Source: Streptomyces sp. NBC_01335
Lineage (GTDB): Bacteria > Actinomycetota > Actinomycetes > Streptomycetales > Streptomycetaceae
NCBI RefSeq assembly: GCF_035953295.1
Contig: NZ_CP108370.1
Location: 1,364,001 to 1,428,000 of the forward strand
Length of the DNA stretch: 64,000 bases
Reading direction: 5' to 3'
The position numbers and the translations under genes are program-made. Positions 34,744 to 44,979 of the stretch are shown here, in pieces. Under the pieces are notes generated by a model. That model was not told the origin of the DNA, did not search any database, and was given only the letters and a program-made list of their open reading frames with translations. The first letter of the stretch is position 1. Each line of letters starts with the position of its first letter.

Positions 34744-37700
34744 TCAGCGCGCGTTGAAGTACTTCGCCTCGGGGTGGTGGATGACGATCGCGTCCGTGGA
34801 CTGCTCCGGGTGGAGCTGGAACTCCTCGGAGAGGTGGACGCCGATGCGCTCCGGCTGGAGCAGGTCGGCGATCTTCGCGCGGTCCTCCAGGTCGGGGCAG
34901 GCGCCGTAGCCGAGGGAGAAGCGCGCGCCGCGGTACTTCAGCGCGAACATGTCCTCGACGTGGGCCGGGTCCTCGCCGGAGTAGCCGAGCTCGGAGCGGA
35001 CCCGGGCGTGCCAGTACTCGGCGAGGGCCTCGGCGAGCTGGACGGAGAGGCCGTGCAGCTCCAGGTAGTCGCGGTAGGCGTTGGCCTCGAAGAGCTTGGC
35101 GGTCTCGGTGCCGATCCTGGAGCCCACGGTGACGACCTGGAGGCCGACGACGTCCTTCTCGCCGGACTCCTCCGGGCGGAAGAAGTCGGCGAGGCAGAGG
35201 CGGCGGCCCCGGCGCTGGCGGGGGAAGGTGAAGCGGGTGCGCTCGGAGCCGTCGTCGTTCAGCAGGATGAGGTCGTCGCCCTTGGAGACGCAGGGGAAGT
35301 AGCCGTACACCACGGCGGCTTCCAGCAGGTTCTCGCTCTGGAGCTTGTCGAGCCAGCCGCGCAGGTGCGGGCGGCCCTCGGTCTCCACGAGCTCCTCGTA
35401 CGTCGGTCCGTCGCCGGCGCGGGCCTGCTTGAGGCCCCACTGGCCCTTGAAGAGCGCGCCCTCGTCGAGCCAGGAGGCGTACTCCTTGAGCTGGATGCCC
35501 TTGACGACGCGGGTGCCCCAGAACGGCGGGGTGGGCACCGGGTTGTCGGTGGCGACGTCGGAGCGGACGCCGGTCTCCGGCTCGGTGACCTCCAGGACGG
35601 CGGTGTCGCGCTTGGGCACCCGGCGCTGCTTGAGCTCGGGGAGTACGGCGCCGGGGACGCCGCGCTTGACGCCGATGAGGGCGTCCATCAGGCGCAGGCC
35701 CTCGAACGCGTCGCGGGCGTAACGGACCTCGCCCTCGTAGATCTCGTGCAGGTCCTGCTCGACGTAGGCGCGGGTGAGGGCCGCGCCGCCGAGGATCACC
35801 GGGAAACGGGCGGCCAGCTTGCGCTGGTTCAGCTCCTCCAGGTTCTCCTTCATGATCACGGTGGACTTCACCAGGAGGCCGGACATGCCGATGACGTCGG
35901 CGTTGTGCTCCTCGGCGGCTTCCAGGATCGCGGAGACCGGCTGCTTGATGCCGATGTTGACGACGTTGAAGCCGTTGTTGGAGAGGATGATGTCGACGAG
36001 GTTCTTGCCGATGTCGTGGACGTCGCCGCGGACGGTGGCCAGCACGATGGTGCCCTTGCCCTCCGCGTCGGTCTTCTCCATGTGCGGTTCGAGGTAGGCG
36101 ACCGCGGTCTTCATGACCTCGGCGGACTGGAGCACGAACGGCAGCTGCATCTGGCCGGAGCCGAACAGCTCGCCGACCACCTTCATGCCTTCGAGCAGGG
36201 TGTCGTTGACGATGTCGAGGGCCGGGCGGGTCTTCAGGGCCTCGTCGAGGTCGGCCTCCAGGCCGTTCTTCTCGCCGTCGATGATGCGGCGCTGCAGGCG
36301 CTCGTCGAGCGGCAGGGCGAGGAGTTCCTCGGCCTTGCCGGCCTTCATCGACTTCATGTTGACGCCCTCGAACAGCTCCATGAGCCGCTGCAGCGGGTCG
36401 TAGCCTTCGGCGCGGCGGTCGTAGATCAGGTCGAGGGCGACCTTGACCTGCTCCTCCTCCAGGCGGGCGATCGGCAGGATCTTCGAGGCGCGCACGATGG
36501 CGGAGTCGAGTCCGGCCTTGACGCACTCGTCGAGGAAGACGGAGTTCAGCACGACCCGGGCGGCCGGGTTGAGGCCGAAGGAGATGTTGGAGAGGCCCAG
36601 CGTGGTCTGGACGTCGGGGTGCCGCTTCTTCAGCTCGCGGATGGCACCGATGGTGGCGATGCCGTCCTTGCGGGACTCCTCCTGACCGGTGCAGATGGTG
36701 AAGGTCAGGGTGTCGATGAGGATGTCCGACTCGTGGATGCCCCAGTTTCCGGTGAGGTCCTCGATGAGCCGTTCGGCGATGGCGACCTTGTGCTCGACGG
36801 TGCGGGCCTGGCCCTCTTCGTCGATGGTGAGGGCGATCAGCGCGGCGCCGTGCTCGGACGCGAGCTTGGTGACCTTGGCGAAGCGCGACTCGGGTCCGTC
36901 GCCGTCCTCGTAGTTGACCGAGTTCAGTACGGCACGGCCGCCGAGCTTCTCCAGACCGGCCTGGAGGACGGGCACCTCGGTGGAGTCCAGCACGATCGGC
37001 AGGGTGGACGCGGTGGCGAAACGCCCGGCCAGCTCCGCCATGTCGGCGACCCCGTCGCGGCCCACGTAGTCGACGCAGAGGTCGAGCATGTGCGCGCCCT
37101 CGCGGATCTGGTCGCGGGCCATCTCCACGCAGTCGTCCCAGCGGGCCTCCAGCATGGCCTCGCGGAACTTCTTGGAGCCGTTGGCGTTCGTACGCTCACC
37201 GATGGCGAGGTACGAGGTGTCCTGGCGGAACGGGACGGTCTGGTAGAGCGAGGCGGCGCCGGGCTCGGGGCGCGGGTCGCGGACGGTGGGGACGGTGCCG
37301 CGGACGCGTTCGACGACCTGGCGCAGGTGCTCCGGGGTCGTACCGCAGCAGCCGCCGACCAGCGAGAGGCCGTACTCCTGGACGAAGGTCTCCTGCGCGT
37401 CGGCGAGGCCCTCGGGGCCGAGCGGGAAGTGCGCGCCGTCCTTGGTGAGGACGGGGAGGCCCGCGTTGGGCATGCAGAGCAGCGGGATGCGGGAGTGGCG
37501 GGTGAGGTAGCGCAGGTGCTCGCTCATCTCCGCCGGGCCGGTGGAGCAGTTCAGGCCGATCATGTCGACGCCGAGCGGTTCGAGCGCGGTCAGCGCGGCG
37601 CCGATCTCGGAGCCGAGCAGCATGGTGCCGGTCGTCTCGAAGGCCAGCGAGACCAGCAGCGGCAGGTCGCTGCCCAGCGCCTCCAGCGCCCGGCGCGCGC

Positions 37701-38256
37701 CCAGGATGGCGGCCTTGGTCTGGAGGAGGTCCTGGGTGGTCTCGACGATGAGCGCGTCGGCGCCACCGGAGATCAGCCCTTCGGCGTTCTGCTGGAAGCC
37801 CTCGCGGAGCTGGGTGTACGGGGCGTGGCCCAGGGTCGGCAGCTTGGTGCCGGGCCCCATGGATCCGAGCACCCAGCGCTGCTGCCCGGTGGAGGCGGTG
37901 AACGCGTCGGCGACCTCGCGGGCGATGCGCGCGCCGGCCTCGGAGAGTTCGTGGATGCGCTCGGGAATGTCGTACTCGCCCAGGGCGGAGGAGTTCGCGC
38001 CGAAGGTATTGGTTTCGACACAGTCCACGCCGACCGCGAAGTACTCCTCGTGCACGGAGCGCACGATGTCGGGGCGGGTGATGTTGAGGATCTCGTTGCA
38101 GCCTTCGAGGTCCTGGAAGTCTTCGAGCGTGGGGTCCTGGGCCTGGAGCATGGTGCCCATGGCGCCGTCGGCCACGACCACACGGGTGGCGAGTGCTTCG
38201 CGGAGTGCGTCAACCCTGCTCGGGCTGGCGGCGGAAGGGGTCGGCAACGAGGCCAT
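34744..38256 (-). CDS. metH: Cobalamin-dependent methionine synthase MetH
   Basis: 1170 residues from ATG 38256, close to the usual length; further upstream frame overlaps the gylR promoter region and is not conserved. Order: homocysteine domain with zinc Cys in GLNCSTGP (about residue 235) and LVGGCCGTTP (about 302), pterin domain (YLAIGERTNANGSKKF), cobalamin cap, B12-binding domain with the lower-ligand His in DVHDIGKN (about 745) and a SAM reactivation domain (KGQWGLKQ to the C-terminus). It transfers methyl from methyltetrahydrofolate to homocysteine. I see no cobalamin riboswitch upstream. Confidence 0.97.
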   Translation of the reverse strand: MASLPTPSAASPSRVDALREALATRVVVADGAMGTMLQAQDPTLEDFQDLEGCNEILNITRPDIVRSVHEEYFAVGVDCVETNTFGANSSALGEYDIPERIHELSEAGARIAREVADAFTASTGQQRWVLGSMGPGTKLPTLGHAPYTQLREGFQQNAEGLISGGADALIVETTQDLLQTKAAILGARRALEALGSDLPLLVSLAFETTGTMLLGSEIGAALTALEPLGVDMIGLNCSTGPAEMSEHLRYLTRHSRIPLLCMPNAGLPVLTKDGAHFPLGPEGLADAQETFVQEYGLSLVGGCCGTTPEHLRQVVERVRGTVPTVRDPRPEPGAASLYQTVPFRQDTSYLAIGERTNANGSKKFREAMLEARWDDCVEMARDQIREGAHMLDLCVDYVGRDGVADMAELAGRFATASTLPIVLDSTEVPVLQAGLEKLGGRAVLNSVNYEDGDGPESRFAKVTKLASEHGAALIALTIDEEGQARTVEHKVAIAERLIEDLTGNWGIHESDILIDTLTFTICTGQEESRKDGIATIGAIRELKKRHPDVQTTLGLSNISFGLNPAARVVLNSVFLDECVKAGLDSAIVRASKILPIARLEEEQVKVALDLIYDRRAEGYDPLQRLMELFEGVNMKSMKAGKAEELLALPLDERLQRRIIDGEKNGLEADLDEALKTRPALDIVNDTLLEGMKVVGELFGSGQMQLPFVLQSAEVMKTAVAYLEPHMEKTDAEGKGTIVLATVRGDVHDIGKNLVDIILSNNGFNVVNIGIKQPVSAILEAAEEHNADVIGMSGLLVKSTVIMKENLEELNQRKLAARFPVILGGAALTRAYVEQDLHEIYEGEVRYARDAFEGLRLMDALIGVKRGVPGAVLPELKQRRVPKRDTAVLEVTEPETGVRSDVATDNPVPTPPFWGTRVVKGIQLKEYASWLDEGALFKGQWGLKQARAGDGPTYEELVETEGRPHLRGWLDKLQSENLLEAAVVYGYFPCVSKGDDLILLNDDGSERTRFTFPRQRRGRRLCLADFFRPEESGEKDVVGLQVVTVGSRIGTETAKLFEANAYRDYLELHGLSVQLAEALAEYWHARVRSELGYSGEDPAHVEDMFALKYRGARFSLGYGACPDLEDRAKIADLLQPERIGVHLSEEFQLHPEQSTDAIVIHHPEAKYFNAR

Positions 38257-38458
38257 GGATGATCTCCCAGGGATGCGACGGCTGTCGGCTTTGCGCACTT
38301 CCGGCAGAAGGCGCACCCGGCCAGCGTAGCCCGCTACCGGTGACCCCTGTGCGGGTGTCCCACCGACCGGACTGCATGCTGTGGCGGAAATGGTGTGGCG
38401 GGGAAGCGACGGAACACTGCCCCTTGCCCCGCACGGAGGTCGACATGGGCCGATAGTG

Positions 38459-38473
38459 TTCAGCATTGTCGAA
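38459..38473. promoter_or_regulatory. GylR operator candidate upstream of gylR
   Basis: TTCAGCATTGTCGAA fits the imperfect palindrome TTCRRCAWTGYYGAA and shares GCATTGYCGAAC with the site upstream of glpF. It lies 30 nt before the gylR start, suited to autoregulation. Confidence 0.6.
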
Positions 38474-38503
38474 CCGAGCGGACGAGTGGAGGAGTACGGC
38501 GCG

Positions 38504-39268
38504 ATGGCCAAGAACATCCAGTCGCTGGAGCGGGCGGCGGCGATGCTGCGCCTGCTGGCGGGCGGCGAGCGCCGGCTCGGCCTCTCCGACATCGCCTCGT
38601 CCCTGGGCCTCGCCAAGGGCACGGCCCACGGCATCCTGCGCACCCTCCAGCTGGAGGGCTTCGTCGAGCAGGACCCGGCGTCCGGCCGCTACCAGCTGGG
38701 CGCGGAGCTGCTGCGCCTGGGCAACAGCTATCTGGACGTCCACGAACTGCGCGCCCGGGCCCTCGTCTGGACCGACGACCTGGCCCGGTCGAGCGGCGAG
38801 AGCGTCCACCTCGGCGTGCTGCACCAGCACGGGGTCCTGATCGTGCACCACGTCTTCCGGCCGGACGACAGCCGCCAGGTGCTGGAGGTCGGCGCGATGC
38901 AGCCGCTGCACTCCACGGCCCTCGGCAAGGTGCTCGCCGCGTTCGACCCGGTGGCGCACAGCGAGGCGCTCGACGGTGAGCGGCGCTCCTTCACCGCCCG
39001 TACGGTCACCGCGCAGGACGCGTTCGAGGAGTCGCTCGCGCTGACCCGGGCGCGCGGCTGGGCGGACGACGCGGAGGAGACCTGGGAGGGGGTGGCGGCC
39101 GTGGCGGCCCCCGTCCACGACGGCCGCCGGATGCCGGTCGGGGCGGTCGCGGTGACCGGCGCGGTGGAGCGGCTGCGCCCGGGGGGCGAGCTGCGCCCCG
39201 AGCTGATCGCGGCGGTGCGCGACTGCGCCCGTGCGGTCTCCCGCGACCTGGGGGCCGGGCGCTTCTGA
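38504..39268 (+). CDS. gylR: IclR-family glycerol operon repressor GylR
   Basis: 254 residues from ATG 38504 with GGAGGAGT upstream; this equals the length of S. coelicolor GylR. N-terminal winged helix (LGLSDIASSLGLAKGTAHGIL), then an IclR effector domain. GylR is known to repress the glycerol operon and itself, relieved when glycerol 3-phosphate accumulates. It sits directly upstream of glpFKD, as in S. coelicolor, and both have matching palindromes. Confidence 0.95.
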   Translation: MAKNIQSLERAAAMLRLLAGGERRLGLSDIASSLGLAKGTAHGILRTLQLEGFVEQDPASGRYQLGAELLRLGNSYLDVHELRARALVWTDDLARSSGESVHLGVLHQHGVLIVHHVFRPDDSRQVLEVGAMQPLHSTALGKVLAAFDPVAHSEALDGERRSFTARTVTAQDAFEESLALTRARGWADDAEETWEGVAAVAAPVHDGRRMPVGAVAVTGAVERLRPGGELRPELIAAVRDCARAVSRDLGAGRF

Positions 39269-39382
39269 CACCCCGGGACCCGACCTCGTACGCCCGGCCC
39301 CGTACGCCCGCATCCGTCGCCTCCGAGCCCGCCCGCCTCCCCCGACCGGGCGGGCTCTCGCATGCCCCCCTCTGTGGCCGGT

Positions 39383-39437
39383 CGCTCCCCCGAGGGGAGG
39401 CCGCCGCTCCCCCGCGGCATGGTCGTCGCTCCCCCCG
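39383..39437. repeat. Three CGCTCCCCCG direct repeats at exactly 22-bp period
   Basis: Copies begin at 39383, 39405 and 39427 (the last with one extra C), so they fall on one face of the helix two turns apart. They lie 100-160 bp upstream of the GylR operators. Confidence 0.8.
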
Positions 39438-39540
39438 TGGAGGGGCCTGCGCTCTCCGCCGGAGCGCACCACCCGGTCCGAGTCGTATGCCACACCCCCT
39501 TGACTCCCGCCTCGGCCGAGCGAAACACTGCCGTTCACCG

Positions 39541-39555
39541 GTCGGCATTGCCGAA
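39541..39555. promoter_or_regulatory. GylR operator candidate 1 of the glpFKD operon
   Basis: GTCGGCATTGCCGAA contains a perfect 13-bp palindrome TCGGCATTGCCGA centred at 39548. Confidence 0.65.
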
Positions 39556-39581
39556 CGCTTCACGACCATAGGCGTTAAGGT

Positions 39582-39595
39582 GTGGCAATGCCGAG
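39582..39595. promoter_or_regulatory. GylR operator candidate 2 of the glpFKD operon
   Basis: TGGCAATGCCGA (39583-39594) repeats the GGCAWTGCC core, centred at 39588, 40 bp from operator 1, so two dimers could bind on the same helix face. Confidence 0.6.
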
Positions 39596-39713
39596 GGCCG
39601 GTCAAGCCCTTGCAGGCGGCGCATCCCCTTCGCGGGGGGCGTCATCTGGGGCGTGTACCCCCGGAGGGACCCGGTGGTGCGCATTCCCCTGGACGAAGGA
39701 CAAAGGAGTCACG

Positions 39714-40505
39714 GTGTCCAGCTCCGACATCTTCATCGGCGAGACCATCGGTACCGCCGTACTCATCCTGCTGGGCGGTGGAGTCTGTGCCGCCGTCACG
39801 CTCAAGCGCTCCAAGGCGAAGGACGCGGGCTGGGTCGCCATCGCCTTCGGCTGGGGCTTCGCGGTGCTCACCGGCGCCTACCTCGCGGGCGGTGTGTCCG
39901 GGGCCCATCTCAACCCGGCCGTCACCATCGGCCTCGCGATCCAGGGCGGTACGCCGTGGAGCCAGGTGCCCCTGTACATCGGATCGCAACTGCTCGGTGC
40001 CGCCATCGGAGCGGTACTGGTGTGGGCCGTGTACTACGGACAGTTCCGGGCCCACCTGACCGACCCGGAGATCACCGGCACCGAGAACCCCGCCGAGGGG
40101 ATGGTCGACCAGACCACCGACCCCCACGCGGGACCGGTGCTCGGGGTCTTCTGCACCAGCCCCGAGATCCGCAACGCCGTGCAGAACCTGGTCACCGAGA
40201 TCATCGCCACCCTCGTGCTGGTGCTGGCCATCCTGACCCAGGGCCTCAACGACGACGGCAACGGACTCGGCACGCTGGGCGGGCTCATCACCGCCCTGGT
40301 CGTGGTGGGCATCGGGTTCTCCCTCGGCGGCCCGACCGGCTACGCGATCAACCCGGTCCGCGACCTCGGCCCGCGTATCGTGCACGCACTGCTGCCGCTG
40401 CCGAACAAGGGCGGCTCGGACTGGGGCTACGCGTGGGTACCCGTCGTGGGACCGCTCGTCGGCGGCGCCCTGGCCGGCCTCCTCTACAACGTCGCCTTCG
40501 CCTGA
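39714..40505 (+). CDS. glpF: Glycerol facilitator GlpF
   Basis: 263 residues from GTG 39714 with AAAGGAG upstream; the frame opens 44 codons earlier, but the conserved protein starts here. MIP fold with six helices; the two half-helices carry [10 protein letters not shown] (NPA) and [13 protein letters not shown], where the second NPA is the NPVRD of glycerol-conducting aquaglyceroporins. It lets glycerol diffuse in, and glpK downstream traps it. First gene of the glycerol operon (gyl in S. coelicolor). Confidence 0.95.
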   Translation: MSSSDIFIGETIGTAVLILLGGGVCAAVTLKRSKAKDAGWVAIAFGWGFAVLTGAYLAGGVSGAHLNPAVTIGLAIQGGTPWSQVPLYIGSQLLGAAIGAVLVWAVYYGQFRAHLTDPEITGTENPAEGMVDQTTDPHAGPVLGVFCTSPEIRNAVQNLVTEIIATLVLVLAILTQGLNDDGNGLGTLGGLITALVVVGIGFSLGGPTGYAINPVRDLGPRIVHALLPLPNKGGSDWGYAWVPVVGPLVGGALAGLLYNVAFA

Positions 40506-40627
40506 TGGGCGAGAGCAGGGTCATCCGTTCGGACGGGGCACACGAGCCCAGCGTGATCCGGACGAAAGACCCCAGGCGCCGGGCAGACGCCTCCACCCAC
40601 ACCACCACAGACCCCGGGGAGCACACC

Positions 40628-42157
40628 GTGAACGACGCACACACCGCCGGCCCGTTCATCGCGGCCATCGACCAGGGCACCACCTCCACCCGCTGCATCG
40701 TCTTCGACAAGGACGGCCGGATCGTCTCGGTCGAGCAGAAGGAGCACGAGCAGATCTTCCCGAAGCCCGGCTGGGTCGAGCACGACGCCACCGAGATCTG
40801 GGAGAACGTGCAGGAGGTGGTGGCCGGGGCCGTCGTCAAGGCGGGTGTCACGGCCGACGACGTGAAGGCCATCGGCATCACCAACCAGCGCGAGACCACG
40901 CTGATGTGGGACCGGCACACCGGAGAGCCCGTCCACAACGCCCTCGTCTGGCAGGACACCCGTACCGACGCGCTCTGCAAGGAACTCGGCCGCAACGTCG
41001 GCCAGGACCGCTTCCGCCGCGAGACCGGTCTGCCGCTCGCCTCCTACTTCGCCGGCCCCAAGATCCGCTGGCTGCTCGACAACGTCGAGGGGCTGCGCGA
41101 GCGGGCCGAACGCGGGGACATCCTCTTCGGCACGATGGACTCCTGGGTCATCTGGAACCTCACCGGTGGCACCGACGGCGGTGTCCACGTCACCGACGTC
41201 ACCAACGCCTCGCGCACCCTGCTGATGAACCTGCACAACCTGACGTGGGACGAGCGCATCCTGCGGTCCATGGACATCCCGGCCGCCGTGCTGCCGGAGA
41301 TCCGCTCCTCCGCCGAGGTGTACGGGCTCGCCTCCGACGGGGTGCTCGCCGGGGTGCCGGTGGCCTCCGCGCTCGGCGACCAGCAGGCGGCGCTCTTCGG
41401 CCAGACCTGCTTCTCGGAGGGCGAGGCCAAGTCCACGTACGGCACCGGCACCTTCATGCTCATCAACACCGGCTCCACCCCGGTCAACTCGTACAACGGG
41501 CTGCTGACCACCGTCGGCTACCGGATCGGCGACCAGCCGGCCGTGTACGCGCTGGAGGGGTCGATCGCCGTCACCGGTTCGCTGGTGCAGTGGATGCGCG
41601 ACCAGATGGGGCTCATCAACTCGGCCGCCGAGATCGAGACCCTGGCCTCCTCGGTGGACGACAACGGCGGCGCGTACTTCGTACCCGCGTTCTCCGGCCT
41701 GTTCGCCCCGTACTGGCGCCCCGACGCCCGGGGCGTCATCGCCGGGCTCACCCGGTACGTCACCAAGGCGCACATCGCCCGGGCCGTGCTGGAGGCGACG
41801 GCCTGGCAGACCCGCGAGATCAGCGACGCCATGACGAAGGACTCCGGCGTCGAGCTGACCGCGCTCAAGGTCGACGGCGGCATGACCTCCAACAACCTGC
41901 TGATGCAGATGCTCTCGGACTGTCTGGACGCGCCCGTGGTGCGCCCGATGGTCGCCGAGACCACCTGTCTCGGCGCCGCCTACGCCGCCGGTCTCGCCGT
42001 CGGCTTCTGGCCGGACACCGACGCGCTGCGCGCCAACTGGCGCCGCGCCGCAGAGTGGACACCCCGTATGGAAGCGGCCACCCGTGACCGCGAGTACAAG
42101 AGCTGGCTCAAAGCGGTGCAGCGCTCCATGGGCTGGCTCGACGACACCGAGGAGTAA
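40628..42157 (+). CDS. glpK: Glycerol kinase GlpK
   Basis: 509 residues from GTG 40628 with GGGGAG upstream; the reading frame is open into glpF but the kinase begins at [26 protein letters not shown] motifs: [49 protein letters not shown] and [15 protein letters not shown]. It forms sn-glycerol 3-phosphate, the GylR inducer. The spacing of 122 nt after glpF contains no terminator, so the genes form one operon. Confidence 0.97.
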   Translation: MNDAHTAGPFIAAIDQGTTSTRCIVFDKDGRIVSVEQKEHEQIFPKPGWVEHDATEIWENVQEVVAGAVVKAGVTADDVKAIGITNQRETTLMWDRHTGEPVHNALVWQDTRTDALCKELGRNVGQDRFRRETGLPLASYFAGPKIRWLLDNVEGLRERAERGDILFGTMDSWVIWNLTGGTDGGVHVTDVTNASRTLLMNLHNLTWDERILRSMDIPAAVLPEIRSSAEVYGLASDGVLAGVPVASALGDQQAALFGQTCFSEGEAKSTYGTGTFMLINTGSTPVNSYNGLLTTVGYRIGDQPAVYALEGSIAVTGSLVQWMRDQMGLINSAAEIETLASSVDDNGGAYFVPAFSGLFAPYWRPDARGVIAGLTRYVTKAHIARAVLEATAWQTREISDAMTKDSGVELTALKVDGGMTSNNLLMQMLSDCLDAPVVRPMVAETTCLGAAYAAGLAVGFWPDTDALRANWRRAAEWTPRMEAATRDREYKSWLKAVQRSMGWLDDTEE

Positions 42158-42163
42158 GCAGAC

Positions 42164-43774
42164 ATGACCATCCCGCAGAGCGTCCCCGCCCCCGGGACGC
42201 GCCCGGCCGCCGGCTCCCTCCCGAGCCGCGCCGAGACCAGGGAGCGGCTCTCCCGCACGACGTACGACCTCCTGGTGATCGGCGGCGGCATCCTGGGCAT
42301 CTCCACCGCCTGGCATGCCGCGCAGTCCGGACTGCGGGTGGCCTTGGTGGACGCCGGCGACTTCGCGGGCGCCACCTCCTCCGCCTCGTCGAAGCTGCTC
42401 CACGGGGGGCTGCGCTACCTCCAGACCGGCGCGGTGAAGCTGGTGGCGGAGAACCACTTCGAGCGGCGCGCGGTCTCCCGGCAGGTCGCCCCGCACCTCG
42501 CCAACCCGCTCACCTTCTACCTGCCGGTCTACAAGGGCGGCCCGCACGGGGCGGCCAAGCTCGGCGCGGGCGTCTTCGCCTACTCGGCGCTCTCCGCCTT
42601 CGGCGACGGCGTCGGCCATGTGATCAGCCCGCAGCGGGCCCGCCGGGACGTGCCCGAGCTGCGTACGGACGGGCTGAAGGCGGTCGCGGTCTACGGCGAC
42701 GACCAGATGAACGACGCGCGGATGGCCCTGATGACCGTGCGCGCGGCGGTCGCGGCCGGTGCGGACGTGCTCAACCACGCGGCGGTGACCGGCCTCCGGT
42801 TCACCCGGGGCCGGGTCACCGGCGCGGAGCTCGCCGACCGGGTCGACGGTACGGAGTTCGGGGTGGACGCCCGCCTGGTGCTGAACGCCACCGGCCCGTG
42901 GGTGGACCGGCTGCGGAGGATGGAGGACCCGGGCGCCGCGCCATCCGTCCGGCTCTCGAAGGGCGCGCACCTGGTGCTGCGGCGCACCGCCCCCTGGCGG
43001 GCGGCGCTGGCGACGCCGATCGACAAGTACCGGATCACCTTCGCCCTGCCGTGGGAGGACATGCTGCTGCTCGGCACCACGGACGAGGTGTACGAGGGCG
43101 AGCCCGAGGACCTGGCGGTGACGGAGAAGGACACCGCGCAGATCCTGGACGAGGCGGCCTACTCCGTCCGGGACCAGCAGCTCTCGCGCGACCTGATCAC
43201 GTACTCCTTCGCCGGGCTGCGGGTGCTTCCGGGCGGTCCGGGCGACACCTCCACGGCCAAGCGGGAGACGGTCGTGACGGAGGGGCGCGGCGGGATGCTG
43301 TCGGTGGCGGGCGGCAAGTGGACGACGTTCCGGCACATCGGCCGCACCGTGATGGCCAAGCTGGCCGCGCTGCCGGGGCATCCGCTGGGCGACGCGATGG
43401 AGCCGATGGACCGGCTGCCGAAGCGGCTGCCACTGCCCGGGATCGCCAGTCCCGGAGCGGTGACGCACCGGCTGCTGGCGGACGGCGCCGGGGCCGGTCC
43501 CCGGCTGGCGGCGGACACCGCGCGCCATCTCGCCACGCACTACGGTTCGCTCGCCTTCGACATCACCCGGCTCGCCGAGGAGGACCCGGCCCTCGCCCGC
43601 CGTGTCCACCCGGACGCCCCGGAGATATGGGCGCAGGTGGCGTACGCGCGCGACCACGAGTGGGCCGAGACCGCCGACGACGTGCTGCGGCGGCGGACGA
43701 CGCTGACGATCCGGGGGCTGGCCACCGACGAGGTCCGGGCCGGGGTCGAGTCGATGCTGGCGGAGCGCGACTGA
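42164..43774 (+). CDS. glpD: Glycerol-3-phosphate dehydrogenase GlpD
   Basis: 536 residues starting 6 nt after the glpK stop. FAD-binding LLVIGGGILGISTAW near residue 37, ASSKLLHGGLRYLQTG, and the C-terminal DAO domain. It oxidises glycerol 3-phosphate to dihydroxyacetone phosphate at the membrane with quinone as acceptor. No gylX-like gene follows; a flavin monooxygenase gene begins 95 nt later. Confidence 0.96.
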   Translation: MTIPQSVPAPGTRPAAGSLPSRAETRERLSRTTYDLLVIGGGILGISTAWHAAQSGLRVALVDAGDFAGATSSASSKLLHGGLRYLQTGAVKLVAENHFERRAVSRQVAPHLANPLTFYLPVYKGGPHGAAKLGAGVFAYSALSAFGDGVGHVISPQRARRDVPELRTDGLKAVAVYGDDQMNDARMALMTVRAAVAAGADVLNHAAVTGLRFTRGRVTGAELADRVDGTEFGVDARLVLNATGPWVDRLRRMEDPGAAPSVRLSKGAHLVLRRTAPWRAALATPIDKYRITFALPWEDMLLLGTTDEVYEGEPEDLAVTEKDTAQILDEAAYSVRDQQLSRDLITYSFAGLRVLPGGPGDTSTAKRETVVTEGRGGMLSVAGGKWTTFRHIGRTVMAKLAALPGHPLGDAMEPMDRLPKRLPLPGIASPGAVTHRLLADGAGAGPRLAADTARHLATHYGSLAFDITRLAEEDPALARRVHPDAPEIWAQVAYARDHEWAETADDVLRRRTTLTIRGLATDEVRAGVESMLAERD

Positions 43775-43869
43775 GCGGCCGGGGGCGGTTCGGTGCGGCG
43801 GTGACGGGGCGGTGAGCCTGCCATGTCGCCGCCACACCGCCGCAATGGAACGCGGGAACAGTGGAGGGC

Positions 43870-44928
43870 ATGAGATTCTCCGTACTCTCCCTGATCGGGC
43901 ATGCCCCGCACCCGCTGACCGGCGAACTCCTCTCCCCCGCCGACCGTTTCGCCGAGGTGATCGAGACCGCGTCGGACGCCGAGCGGCTCGGCTTCGACGC
44001 GTACGCCGTCGGTGAACGGCACGCCGGCGCCTTCCTCTCGTCGAGCCCGACCGTGGTGCTGGGGGCGGTGGCCGCGCGGACGACCTCCATCCGGCTGCTG
44101 ACGGGCGTCACCGTCGTCGCGATCCTCGATCCGGTCCGGGTCGCCGAGGACTACGCCACCCTCGACCAGATAGCACGCGGGCGGCTGGAACTGGTCGTCG
44201 GGAAGGGTGCCGAGGCCGGTCACTTCGCCCTCTTCGGGCTCGACGAGGACCGGCAGTGGGACCTCCAGCAGGAGAAGTACGAGCTGCTGCGCCGGCTGTG
44301 GACCGAGGAGGGGGTCGACTGGGAGGGCGAGTTCCGCCCGCCGCTGAAGAACACGACCACCGTGCCGCGTCCGTACGACGGAGCTCCGCGCGTCTGGCAC
44401 GGATCGGCGACCAGCCTGCACTCCACCGAGCTGGCCGCCAAGCACGGCGACCCGCTCTTCACCGCCAACGCCATCCAGCCGAAGGCCGCGTACGCGAAGC
44501 TGATCGCGCACTACCGCGAGCGGTTCGAGGCGTACGGGCACGATCCGGCGGACGCCCGGGTGGCGGCCGGTTCCGGCGGGCTGCTGATCGCGGACAGCTC
44601 GCAGCGGGCGGTGGAGCGGTACAAGGATCTGTACGAGGCACGGGTGCGGCAGTCCTTCAGGCCGCACCTGGAGGGGAAGGCCGGGTACAACACCCCGTTC
44701 CGGACGATCGAGGACGCCATCGCGGGCGGCCCGCAGCTGATCGGCAGCCCTCAGCAGATCATCGACAAGATCCTCGGCTATCACGAGGAGTACCACCACG
44801 ATCTCCAGTCGATCACCGTGGACGGCCTCGGTCTGAGCGGTCCCGAGCAGCTGGAGACCTTGCAGCGGTTCGCGGAGGAGATCGCTCCGGTGGTCCGCCG
44901 GGAGGCCCCGACGAGCCTGTGGGAGTGA
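43870..44928 (+). CDS. LLM-class flavin-dependent oxidoreductase
   Basis: 352 residues from ATG 43870. A GTG three codons earlier is an alternative; GGAGG sits only two bases before the ATG, so GTG 43861 cannot be excluded. TIM-barrel luciferase-like features: FAEVIETASDAERLGFDAYAVGERH, VAEDYATLDQIARGRLELVVGKG, and FRTIEDAIAGGPQLIGSPQQIIDK. The length and SVLSLIGHAPHP opening resemble putative FMN-type luciferase-family enzymes. Substrate unknown; it lies between glpD and the fuconate regulator. Confidence 0.85.
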   Translation: MRFSVLSLIGHAPHPLTGELLSPADRFAEVIETASDAERLGFDAYAVGERHAGAFLSSSPTVVLGAVAARTTSIRLLTGVTVVAILDPVRVAEDYATLDQIARGRLELVVGKGAEAGHFALFGLDEDRQWDLQQEKYELLRRLWTEEGVDWEGEFRPPLKNTTTVPRPYDGAPRVWHGSATSLHSTELAAKHGDPLFTANAIQPKAAYAKLIAHYRERFEAYGHDPADARVAAGSGGLLIADSSQRAVERYKDLYEARVRQSFRPHLEGKAGYNTPFRTIEDAIAGGPQLIGSPQQIIDKILGYHEEYHHDLQSITVDGLGLSGPEQLETLQRFAEEIAPVVRREAPTSLWE

Positions 44929-44979
44929 TCCCGGCTCCGGGCGACGGGGGGCGGGCGGGGCGGACCCCATAATGGAATG

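Larger units (their letters stand above)
39269..39713. other. 445-nt gylR-glpF intergenic control region
   Basis: Contains, in order, three 22-bp-phased CGCTCCCCCG repeats, two GylR operator candidates 40 bp apart, and about 118 nt to the glpF start, so the promoter is probably between or near the operators. No gene is visible. Confidence 0.8.

Noticed and set aside
34453..38262. 1269-aa plus-strand frame
   Set aside because: Complement of metH with no recognisable domain; composition is dominated by Gly/Val/Glu/Leu repeats.
38257..38503. Possible cobalamin, SAM or SAH riboswitch ahead of metH
   Set aside because: I looked for a B12 box and the SAH core on the minus strand and found neither; no convincing multi-helix fold. 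An Infernal search would settle it.
40484..43837. 1117-aa minus-strand frame
   Set aside because: Antisense to glpK and glpD; both sense genes have all catalytic motifs.
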